A program made the position numbers and the translations under genes. The notes beneath the pieces were generated by a model that had not been told where the DNA came from, did no database searches, and saw only the letters and a program-made list of their open reading frames with translations. From an uncultured Clostridia bacterium (GTDB taxonomy: Bacteria; Bacillota; Clostridia; TANB77; CAG-508), in assembly GCA_947631725.1 (NCBI GenBank), contig CANRML010000070.1, positions 1 through 6,439 of the forward strand: a DNA stretch of 6,439 nucleotides, written 5' to 3'. This document shows, one piece after another, positions 1-6,041 of the stretch; within the stretch, counting starts at the first letter, position 1, and every line of letters starts with the position of its first letter.

Positions 1-512
1 CTTTCAGGATGATGTACCATATATAGTTCTCCTTTATCTTTTAGCATGTCTTTTGCAATTTTAATAAAGTCATCTAAATTTGCTGTTATTTCATGTCTAG
101 AAATCTTTTTATTTTCAGACATATTTGTTATTCCTGTGCCTTGCTTTTTATATGGTGGATTTGTAACAACTACATCAAAAGTTTGCTTTGGATAATATTT
201 TTCCATATTTAAAATATTATCACATATTATTTCAAATCTTTCTTCTAGTTTATTATACTCTATGCTCCTTTTTGCCATATCACATACTTGCTCTTGAATT
301 TCTATTCCAACTATTTTTTTTAATTGTGTTTTTCCACATAATAATATTGGTATAATTCCTGTTCCTGTACCTAAATCAAGAACATAACTATTTTTCTTCA
401 TTTTTTTTGCATAGTTTGCTAGTAAAACTGCATCAATTCCAAAGCAAAACCAGTCTTTGTTTTGAATTATTTTTAAATTTTTTACACCTAAGTCGTCAAT
501 TCTTTCGTTCAA
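1..512 (-). CDS. yabB: tRNA1(Val) (adenine-37-N6)-methyltransferase, YabB/TrmN6 type, 3' end cut off by window edge
   Basis: The product is a cytoplasmic SAM-dependent methyltransferase of the COG4123 family, which methylates N6 of adenine 37 beside the anticodon of a valine tRNA. About 170 residues are visible; family members are usually about 240-250, so roughly the last third is missing. Seen in the protein: the LKIIQ..WFCFGIDAVLLA start typical of YabB (residues 13-32), SAM-binding motif I VLDLGTGTGIIPILL (44-58), acidic motif II around E71, the catalytic NPPY motif of N6-adenine methyltransferases (118-121), SRHE (138-141) and the MVHHPE segment (165-170). The chosen start is TTG at 512, because AGGTGA (523-518) sits 5 nt upstream. 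An in-frame GTG at 521 lies within that SD and is less likely. A divergent promoter lies at 548-576. Family assignment is secure. The exact tRNA target is inferred from the family. Confidence 0.93.
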   Translation of the reverse strand, partial: MNERIDDLGVKNLKIIQNKDWFCFGIDAVLLANYAKKMKKNSYVLDLGTGTGIIPILLCGKTQLKKIVGIEIQEQVCDMAKRSIEYNKLEERFEIICDNILNMEKYYPKQTFDVVVTNPPYKKQGTGITNMSENKKISRHEITANLDDFIKIAKDMLKDKGELYMVHHPE

Positions 513-547
513 AATATTCACCTACACTTTATTTTTTGTTCTATCAT

Positions 548-576
548 ATTATATATCAAATATAGATATTTTTCAA
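548..576 (-). promoter_or_regulatory. Sigma-A-type promoter of the yabB-like gene
   Basis: On the minus strand, TTGAAA (576-571) and TATAAT (553-548) are separated by exactly 17 bp. This is a 5/6 match at -35 and a full match at -10. The predicted start of transcription, near 541, gives a leader of about 28 nt before the TTG codon at 512. The -35 box overlaps the SD (575-582) of the divergent small ORF, so polymerase bound here would cover the start of that ORF's message. No experimental support is available. Confidence 0.8.
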
Positions 577-588
577 GGAGGAAGTGCT

Positions 589-765
589 ATGGAAGGCCAA
601 GATTTAAGAGGAGAAAGTCAAATTAGAAAAAAAGATAAAAAGAAACTTTGCTTTAAGGATTATAAAGATAATACTTTACACTCTTTAAATGAAGTTGAGT
701 ATTTTTTAAATAATTTAGACAAAGCTTTTAAATGTGTTAGTTTTTATAAGTTTTTTAGATACTAA
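589..765 (+). CDS. Small hypothetical protein, 58 residues
   Basis: I do not recognise this gene. The ATG at 589 is preceded by a very strong SD, AAGGAGGA (575-582), at ideal spacing, and the frame stays open to TAA at 763-765. The product starts MEGQDLRGESQ, continues with a lysine-rich stretch (residues 14-19), and ends with a part rich in aromatic and hydrophobic residues (about 36-58). It has no transmembrane helix, signal peptide or known motif. Two cysteines (21 and 49) are present. A plus-strand promoter is not clear: TATTAT at 547-552 could be a -10 box but lacks a good -35. The ORF stops just before a possible insertion-sequence end (from about 769), so it might be a truncated remnant of a longer gene. 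It could also be a genuine small protein. Translation looks likely from the SD; function is unknown. Confidence 0.6.
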   Translation: MEGQDLRGESQIRKKDKKKLCFKDYKDNTLHSLNEVEYFLNNLDKAFKCVSFYKFFRY

Positions 766-767
766 AA

Positions 768-859
768 TTGTTAAAATAAATTGTCAAAAAATCACGGATT
801 AAAATCTAAAAAAATCACGGGTTAAAATTGACAAATATCACGGAATAGTAAAAAACGTA
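768..859. repeat. Three 23-bp direct repeats, possible remnant IS21-type element end
   Basis: The core ATCACGG occurs at 791, 814 and 837, an exact 23-bp period. The first two copies continue as (A/G)TTAAAAT, and the segment after copy 2 (TGACAAA) resembles TTGTCAAAA just before copy 1. The third copy has drifted after the core. A partial earlier copy (GTTAAAAT at 770-777) is out of register. Multiple short terminal repeats inside each end, with a TG tip, are a known trait of IS21-family insertion sequences, and TG occurs at 768-769 if the tip is there. No istA or istB reading frame remains to the right, so this would be a solo or decayed end. An array of binding sites for a DNA-binding protein is the main alternative. 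The repeats are seen directly; the IS21 link is inference. Confidence 0.55.
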
Positions 860-920
860 AAAGACTATATAGAATATATGTAGTGCCAATTACTGCATTG
901 AAGCCATAAAAATCTGCCTG

Positions 921-938
921 ATTATTTATATAAATAAT
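921..938. repeat. 18-bp perfect AT palindrome
   Basis: ATTATTTATATAAATAAT reads the same on both strands. It lies in the gene-free stretch between the 23-bp repeats and the terminator. It contains only A and T, so in DNA this AT-rich it may well be chance. It could otherwise be a binding site for a dimeric protein. No neighbouring gene start is positioned to use it as an operator. Confidence 0.3.
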
Positions 939-953
939 ATATGAATTTAAATG

Positions 954-999
954 AAAAATTCTTCTTAAATCTAAAATAATAGAATTAAGAAGAATTTTT
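954..999 (-). terminator. Strong hairpin terminator, probably bidirectional
   Basis: AAAAATTCTTCTTAA (954-968) pairs perfectly over 15 bp with 985-999. After one A-A mismatch a further 3 bp (970-972 with 981-983) can form, leaving an 8-nt loop. The GerMN-domain gene ends at 1015, so its transcript meets this hairpin 15 nt after the stop and leaves through a U run. On the plus strand the stem also ends in six Ts (995-1000), so it can stop transcripts of the small ORF coming from the left. Stem GC content is low, but its length compensates. Confidence 0.85.
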
Positions 1000-1014
1000 T
1001 AATACTATTGATTT

Positions 1015-1554
1015 TTATATTTTTCTTGTATATGTATCTTTTAGTTCTTCATTTTGTTGGCCATCTACCAAGAATTTTACTTTGTTAATTTCAGTTAGTT
1101 CTGTCATAGTATTAACAATACTATTTATTATATTTTCTTTTGCATTTTTATCTTCTTTGTTGTACTTTAATATGTCACCAGTTACATCTAATACTAGACA
1201 ATCTCCTTCTGTATATGTTTTTAATAATTTGGTGTTTTCTGGTATTACTTTTTTGTATTTATCATTTTTTGGCCCATCTATAAGCAATTCCATTAATTTA
1301 TCATATGGCAAATCCATTAATTCTTTAATATCTACAAGCCTTGCTTCTGGACACAATTCTCCTGTTTCACTTTCCACAAAATATAAACTTACTATTGTTT
1401 GTCTAGCCTGTTCTTCTGTAATTTCTTGTTCTGGTGTATATTCTGCCAATTCATTTTCTTCTTGCTTTTTTACATATTTAATTCCAAAATATCCACCTAC
1501 AATAATTAGAATCAATAAAATACTAAATATAATAATTGCCTTTTTATTTTTCAC
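1015..1554 (-). CDS. GerMN-domain membrane-anchored protein
   Basis: The 179-residue product has one N-terminal membrane segment (about residues 5-24, after MKNKK), a charged spacer rich in glutamate (30-50), and a GerMN domain (about 53-165). The domain is recognised from VSLYFVESETGELCPEARLV (55-74), the LMELLIDGPKND segment (87-98), IPENTKLLK (104-112) and NTMTELTEINKVKFLVDG (148-165). GerMN is named after Bacillus GerM, which is involved in sporulation and germination; the domain also occurs in other envelope proteins of Firmicutes. The bulk should lie outside the membrane. Unlike lipoprotein GerM relatives, no lipobox cysteine follows the hydrophobic segment, so it is probably held by an uncleaved helix. 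The start is GTG at 1554, with AGGAGG (1569-1564) 9 nt upstream. No convincing promoter was found: AGGACA-17-TATAAA at 1605-1577 would leave almost no leader before the SD. The gene is divergent from the large activase gene and followed by the terminator at 954-999. Domain call is firm; a role in sporulation is inferred. Confidence 0.85.
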   Translation of the reverse strand: MKNKKAIIIFSILLILIIVGGYFGIKYVKKQEENELAEYTPEQEITEEQARQTIVSLYFVESETGELCPEARLVDIKELMDLPYDKLMELLIDGPKNDKYKKVIPENTKLLKTYTEGDCLVLDVTGDILKYNKEDKNAKENIINSIVNTMTELTEINKVKFLVDGQQNEELKDTYTRKI

Positions 1555-1634
1555 AGTTTATCTCCTCCTTTTTTTATTTATAACAATGTATGTCTTGTTT
1601 GTCCTTTTTAGAACTTTTTTCCTTTTATTTCCAT

Positions 1635-1663
1635 TTGACAAATTTGCTTTTTCCGTATACAAT
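1635..1663 (+). promoter_or_regulatory. Sigma-A-type promoter of the activase fusion gene
   Basis: TTGACA (1635-1640, full consensus) and TACAAT (1658-1663, 5/6) are separated by 17 bp. Transcription should start near 1670, giving a leader of about 48 nt before the ATG at 1718. Such a good promoter suggests substantial housekeeping-type expression unless repressed. Confidence 0.85.
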
Positions 1664-1675
1664 AATAAGGGTTAA

Positions 1676-1692
1676 TAGGTTCCTAAAACCTA
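1676..1692 (+). other. Small hairpin in the 5' leader of the activase fusion gene
   Basis: TAGGTT (1676-1681) and AACCTA (1687-1692) form a 6-bp inverted repeat with a 5-nt spacer, just after the predicted transcription start and 13 nt before the SD. It could be a small operator or a 5' stabilising stem. It is too short and AT-rich to be a riboswitch or an attenuator, and may be chance. Confidence 0.3.
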
Positions 1693-1705
1693 AATACATA
1701 AAATG

Positions 1706-1711
1706 AAGGTG
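1706..1711 (+). promoter_or_regulatory. Ribosome binding site that sets the start at 1718
   Basis: AAGGTG lies 6 nt before the ATG at 1718. The in-frame ATG at 1703 has no purine-rich SD upstream and precedes this site, so 1718 is the better start. The resulting N-terminus, METILHVGLDVGSTT, begins directly with the first ATPase strand as expected for the family. Confidence 0.8.
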
Positions 1712-1717
1712 TGTCTT

Positions 1718-4700
1718 ATGGAAACAATATTACATGTTGGATTAGATGTTGGTTCAACAACGGTTAAAATTGTTGTTTTAGATGACCAACTAAACAATAT
1801 ATATTCAAATTATCAAAGACATTTTTCTGATACTAAAAATACAGTATGCAATGTTTTAGAAGATTTAATAAATAGATATCCAGATTATAAATACACAATA
1901 GCTTTAACTGGCTCTGGAGCAATGTCTGCTAGTCAGTTTTTAAATGTGGAATTTATTCAAGAGGTTGTTTCTTGTAAACGTGTTGTAGAAAAATATATTC
2001 CTGAAACAGATGTTGTAATTGAATTAGGTGGAGAAGATGCAAAAATTATATATTTTGATCAATCAATAGAGCAACGTATGAACGGAACTTGTGCTGGTGG
2101 TACAGGTGCATTTTTGGATCAAATGGCTTCTTTGTTACATACAGATACAGCTGGTCTTAATGAACTTGCAAAAACATATCAAACTATTTATCCTATTGCT
2201 TCTCGTTGTGGAGTATTTGCTAAAACTGATATTCAACCTTTAATAAATGAAGGTGCTGCAAAAGAAGATATTGCTGCATCAATCTTTCAAGCTGTTGTAA
2301 ATCAAACAATTAGTGGTTTAGCTTGTGGTAGACCAATTAGAGGAAATGTTGCCTTTTTAGGAGGTCCTTTAAATTATTTACCAGAGTTAAGAAAACGTTT
2401 TATTGAAACATTACATCTAGAGCCTGAACAAGTAATTGTACCTGAAGAAGCTCATTTACTTGTTGCAAAAGGTGCAGCACTTGATTCCCTAAATTCTCAA
2501 GCTATTTCAAAAAGTGAATTAGAAGAAAAAATTGAAAATTTAAAAGTTTCACAAGATAATACTACAAAGCCATTAGATCCACTTTTTGCTAGCAAAGATG
2601 AATATATGAAATTTAAAGATCGTCATGATAAAGCAAAAATTGGAAGAAATACTTTAGATACTTATGAAGGTGATTGCTATCTAGGGATTGATGCAGGTTC
2701 TACTACTACTAAGCTTGCATTAATTGATAGAGATGGTAATTTACTTTATTCTCTATATGGTAGTAATGAGGGAAATCCTTTAAAAAGTGTTATAACTATG
2801 TTGAAGGAACTATATGCAAAACTACCTGAAAAGGCTATTTTGCGTTATAGTGGTGTTACTGGATATGGAGAAAAACTAATTCAAACTGCATTAAATGTAG
2901 ATTTAAATGAAATTGAAACAATCGCCCATTATACAGCTGCTAAACAATTTGAGCCAGATGTAACTGCAATTATTGATATTGGCGGACAAGATATGAAATA
3001 TATCAAAATGAAAAATGGTGCAATTGATAATATTATGCTAAATGAGGCTTGTTCTTCAGGTTGTGGCTCTTTTATTGAAACATTTAGTAAAAGTTTAAAT
3101 TTGGAAATTAGTGAATTTGTAAAAGAAGCTCTTGAAGCTAAACGTCCTGTTGATTTAGGTTCAAGATGTACTGTGTTTATGAATTCTAAAATTAAGCAAG
3201 CCCAAAAAGAAGGTTATTCCGTAGGTGATATTTCTAGTGGTTTGTCTTATTCAGTTATAAAAAATGCTATACAAAAAGTAATGAAAGTTCGTGATACTGC
3301 AACACTTGGAGACCATATTGTTGTACAAGGTGGTACTTTCTATAATGATGCTGTTTTAAGAGCTTTTGAAAAAATAGTTGGTAAAAATGTAATACGTCCA
3401 GATATTGCTGGTTTAATGGGTGCTTATGGTATGGCTTTACTTTCTAAAGAACAGTATGAAACAAATTTTGATATGGAATATCACTCTACAATTTTAAAGA
3501 CTAATGAACTAGATAATTTAGAAATTAAAATAACTCATACAAGATGTAATAATTGTGAAAATCATTGTAAATTAACAATCAACCGTTTCAGTAATGGTGC
3601 TATACATGTTTCTGGAAATCGTTGTGAAAAAGGTGCTGGAATTGTTTCAAGTAATAAAGATTTACCAAACTTAATTCAGTATAAGTATAAACGATTATTT
3701 GATTATAAACCTTTAGAAGAAAGTGAAGCTAAAAGAGGAACTATAGGTATCCCTAGAGTTTTGAATATGTATGAAGATTATCCTTTTTGGTTTACCTTCT
3801 TTACTAGTTTAGGTTTCCGCGTTATTATTTCAGAAAAAAGTACAAGAAAGACATATGAAAAGGGTATGGAATCAATGCCTTCTGAGTCTGTATGTTATCC
3901 TGCAAAATTATCACACGGTCATATAGAAAGCTTGTTAGAGCAAGGAATTACAACAATTTTTTATCCTTGTATGCCATATTCTAGAAAGGAATATGAAAAG
4001 GCTGATAATCACTATAACTGCCCTATTGTTATTTCTTATTCAGAAGTATTAAAAAACAATGTGGAAGGATTAAAACAAAAAAACATTAAGTTTATCAATC
4101 CATTTTTGCCTTTTGATAAGAAAAATCTTGTTAATAAAGTTTTGTCTTTGCCTGAATTTGATGAATATAATTTTTCAAGGGAAGAACTTTTAGAAGCTAG
4201 CGAAAAAGCAGAAAAAGAATATCAACAATTTAAGCAAGATGTACGCAATAAAGGTCTTGAAACTGTCGAATATATTGAAAAAAACAATTTACGTGGTATT
4301 GTTTTAGCAGGTCGTCCTTATCATGTTGACCCTGAAATTAATCATGGAATTGATACTCTTATTACTTCTCTTGGATTATGTGTTTTAACAGAAGATAGTG
4401 TATCTGATAAAACAGAAGCTAAACGTCCTATACGTGTTGTGGATCAATGGGTATTTCATGCAAGACTTTATGCAGCTGCTGATTTTGTTGGAAAACATGA
4501 TTGTTTGGAATTAGTACAATTAAATTCATTTGGTTGTGGTGTAGATGCTGTTACTACAGACCAAGTAGAAGAAATTTTATCTAGTTATGATAAAATGTAT
4601 ACTTTAATTAAAATAGATGAAGTTAATAATTTGGGAGCTGTACGTATTCGTATTCGTTCACTTTTAGCTAGTATGAATAAACGTATTAAAGAAAAAGAAA

Positions 4701-6028
4701 AACTTAAAGCTTCTGGTGATTATGGTATTCATAAAAAAATCTTTACAAAAGATATGCGTTCAAAATATACTATTTTAATGCCACAGATGGCACCAATTCA
4801 TTTTGATTTAATTGAAACTGCTGTTGCTTCTTGTGGATATAATATAAAATTATTAAAGGATTGTACTAGTCATACTGTAGAAACTGGTTTAAAATATGTT
4901 AATAATGATGCTTGTTATCCTTCTATTTTGACAACTGGTCAATTTATAGAGGCTTTACAATCTGGTGAATATGATGTAGATAAAACCGCTATTATTATGT
5001 CTCAAACAGGTGGTGGCTGTAGAGCAACAAATTACATAGGCTTTATACGTAAGGCTTTAAAAGATGCTGGTTTTGAAAATGTTCCTGTTATTTCATTTAA
5101 TATTGTTGGTATGGAAAAAATGCCTGGTTTTAAATTAACACCAAAACTAATTGAAAAATTGATTAAGTGTGTAATTTATGGTGATTTATTACAAAAAATG
5201 CTAACAAAAAATAGGGCATATGAAGTAAATAAAGGTGAAACTGAGAAATTATTTAATTCTTGGATGGAAAAATGCAAAAAGCTTCTTACAAAGTCTTCTA
5301 ATAAAGAATTTAAGCAAAGTATTTATGATATTGTAAATGATTTTGAAAAAATAGAGCTTAATACTAAAAAGCAAAAACCTCGTGTTGGAATTGTTGGAGA
5401 AGTATTGATTAAATATCATCCTTTTGGTAATAATTTTGTTGCAAATCTTTTAGAAAAAGAAGGTGCAGAAGTTATATTACCTGACTTTATGGGATTTATC
5501 AAATTTATGGCAACACATAAGATTACTTTTAATCAATTATTAAATACAAATAAGACTTCTTCTAAAATAAGTAAAATTGCAATTAAATTGATTGATTTAT
5601 TGGAAAAAGATGTACGTTTAGCTCTTAGCACTTCAAAGAAGAATTATTTAATGCCTTGTGATATTTGGCATTTAGAGAGTCAAGTAAAAGATGTATTATC
5701 TATTGGTAATCAAACTGGTGAAGGTTGGTTTTTAACTGCTGAAATGATTGAATATATTGAACATGATATTCCTAATATTGTTTGTGTTCAACCTTTTGCT
5801 TGTTTACCAAATCACGTTGTTGGAAAAGGTGTAATTAAAACTATTCGTGATAAATATCCTAATGCTAATATTTCTCCTGTTGATTATGATCCTGGTGCTA
5901 GTGAATCTAATCAAACAAATCGTATTAAATTACTTATGACTGTTGCAAAGGATAATTTGAAACAAAAGAATTTGGAGAAAAAAGCTATTGATAAAGAAAA
6001 TACAACAAAACAAAAAATGGAAGTTTAG
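1718..6028 (+). CDS. Giant acyl-CoA dehydratase activase fusion: two BadF/BcrA-type ATPase modules plus two HgdB-like modules
   Basis: This 1436-residue cytoplasmic protein fuses the parts of an ATP-driven electron-transfer system. Order of domains: ATPase module 1 (about 4-255: phosphate-1 loop GLDVGSTT at 8-15, LGGEDAK at 103-109, adenosine segment FLGG at 213-216, cluster cysteines C125 and C164); ATPase module 2 (about 320-575: GIDAGSTTTK at 323-332, IGGQDMK at 421-427, C445 and C484); a four-cysteine segment (C610, C613, C617, C636); a DUF2229/COG3580-type module (about 672-985: VCYPAKL C726, FYPCMPY C751, FGCGVDAVTTDQV C940); and a COG3581-type module (about 1017-1410: ACYPSIL C1066, GGGCRATNY C1101, FACLPNHVVGKG C1362). 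A lysine-rich tail ends it. In known systems (HgdC with HgdAB, HadI with HadBC, and double-cubane cluster proteins with their reductases) a homodimeric ATPase with one [4Fe-4S] cluster pushes an electron to an iron-sulfur acceptor on ATP hydrolysis. Here the tandem ATPases could form the dimer within one chain and feed the C-terminal half. No truncation or frameshift is seen. The substrate is unknown, and ordinary 2-hydroxyacyl-CoA dehydration is not supported by neighbours. It has its own promoter (1635-1663) and terminator (6012-6041). The family call is firm; the mechanism is inferred. Confidence 0.93.
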   Translation: METILHVGLDVGSTTVKIVVLDDQLNNIYSNYQRHFSDTKNTVCNVLEDLINRYPDYKYTIALTGSGAMSASQFLNVEFIQEVVSCKRVVEKYIPETDVVIELGGEDAKIIYFDQSIEQRMNGTCAGGTGAFLDQMASLLHTDTAGLNELAKTYQTIYPIASRCGVFAKTDIQPLINEGAAKEDIAASIFQAVVNQTISGLACGRPIRGNVAFLGGPLNYLPELRKRFIETLHLEPEQVIVPEEAHLLVAKGAALDSLNSQAISKSELEEKIENLKVSQDNTTKPLDPLFASKDEYMKFKDRHDKAKIGRNTLDTYEGDCYLGIDAGSTTTKLALIDRDGNLLYSLYGSNEGNPLKSVITMLKELYAKLPEKAILRYSGVTGYGEKLIQTALNVDLNEIETIAHYTAAKQFEPDVTAIIDIGGQDMKYIKMKNGAIDNIMLNEACSSGCGSFIETFSKSLNLEISEFVKEALEAKRPVDLGSRCTVFMNSKIKQAQKEGYSVGDISSGLSYSVIKNAIQKVMKVRDTATLGDHIVVQGGTFYNDAVLRAFEKIVGKNVIRPDIAGLMGAYGMALLSKEQYETNFDMEYHSTILKTNELDNLEIKITHTRCNNCENHCKLTINRFSNGAIHVSGNRCEKGAGIVSSNKDLPNLIQYKYKRLFDYKPLEESEAKRGTIGIPRVLNMYEDYPFWFTFFTSLGFRVIISEKSTRKTYEKGMESMPSESVCYPAKLSHGHIESLLEQGITTIFYPCMPYSRKEYEKADNHYNCPIVISYSEVLKNNVEGLKQKNIKFINPFLPFDKKNLVNKVLSLPEFDEYNFSREELLEASEKAEKEYQQFKQDVRNKGLETVEYIEKNNLRGIVLAGRPYHVDPEINHGIDTLITSLGLCVLTEDSVSDKTEAKRPIRVVDQWVFHARLYAAADFVGKHDCLELVQLNSFGCGVDAVTTDQVEEILSSYDKMYTLIKIDEVNNLGAVRIRIRSLLASMNKRIKEKEKLKASGDYGIHKKIFTKDMRSKYTILMPQMAPIHFDLIETAVASCGYNIKLLKDCTSHTVETGLKYVNNDACYPSILTTGQFIEALQSGEYDVDKTAIIMSQTGGGCRATNYIGFIRKALKDAGFENVPVISFNIVGMEKMPGFKLTPKLIEKLIKCVIYGDLLQKMLTKNRAYEVNKGETEKLFNSWMEKCKKLLTKSSNKEFKQSIYDIVNDFEKIELNTKKQKPRVGIVGEVLIKYHPFGNNFVANLLEKEGAEVILPDFMGFIKFMATHKITFNQLLNTNKTSSKISKIAIKLIDLLEKDVRLALSTSKKNYLMPCDIWHLESQVKDVLSIGNQTGEGWFLTAEMIEYIEHDIPNIVCVQPFACLPNHVVGKGVIKTIRDKYPNANISPVDYDPGASESNQTNRIKLLMTVAKDNLKQKNLEKKAIDKENTTKQKMEV

Positions 6029-6041
6029 TCTTCCATTTTTT
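6012..6041. terminator. Bidirectional terminator shared by two convergent genes
   Basis: AAAAAATGGAAG (6012-6023) pairs perfectly with CTTCCATTTTTT (6030-6041) around a 6-nt loop, and the T run continues to 6042. The left arm is coding sequence of the activase fusion (its last codons), and its TAG stop (6026-6028) sits in the loop. On the minus strand the hairpin begins at the stop codon of the converging gene (6043-6041), and the A run of the left arm supplies a U tract. One structure can therefore end both transcripts. Confidence 0.9.

Noticed and set aside
768..859. CRISPR array
   Set aside because: The 23-bp periodicity is of adjoining repeats with no unique spacers, the copies are degenerate, and no cas gene is present.
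850..953. Residual istA or istB transposase coding sequence beside the 23-bp repeats
   Set aside because: All frames read through here contain stops within a few dozen codons and I could not recognise any transposase motif, so no pseudogene is called.
1577..1605. Promoter AGGACA-17-TATAAA for the GerMN-domain gene
   Set aside because: The -35 is weak and the predicted transcription start, near 1570, would fall directly against the SD at 1569-1564, so it is not listed as a feature.
1082..1675. 197-codon open frame on the plus strand
   Set aside because: It lies antisense over the GerMN-domain gene, which has a clear domain, SD and terminator. The antisense product is a serine- and phenylalanine-rich shadow with no SD and no recognisable domain.
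1703..1717. Upstream ATG adding MKVCL to the activase fusion
   Set aside because: No SD precedes it, while AAGGTG lies 6 nt before the ATG at 1718, whose product starts right at the conserved ATPase strand.
1664..1717. Riboswitch or T-box in the leader of the activase fusion
   Set aside because: The leader is only about 48 nt and shows just a 6-bp stem, too little for any known riboswitch class or T-box.
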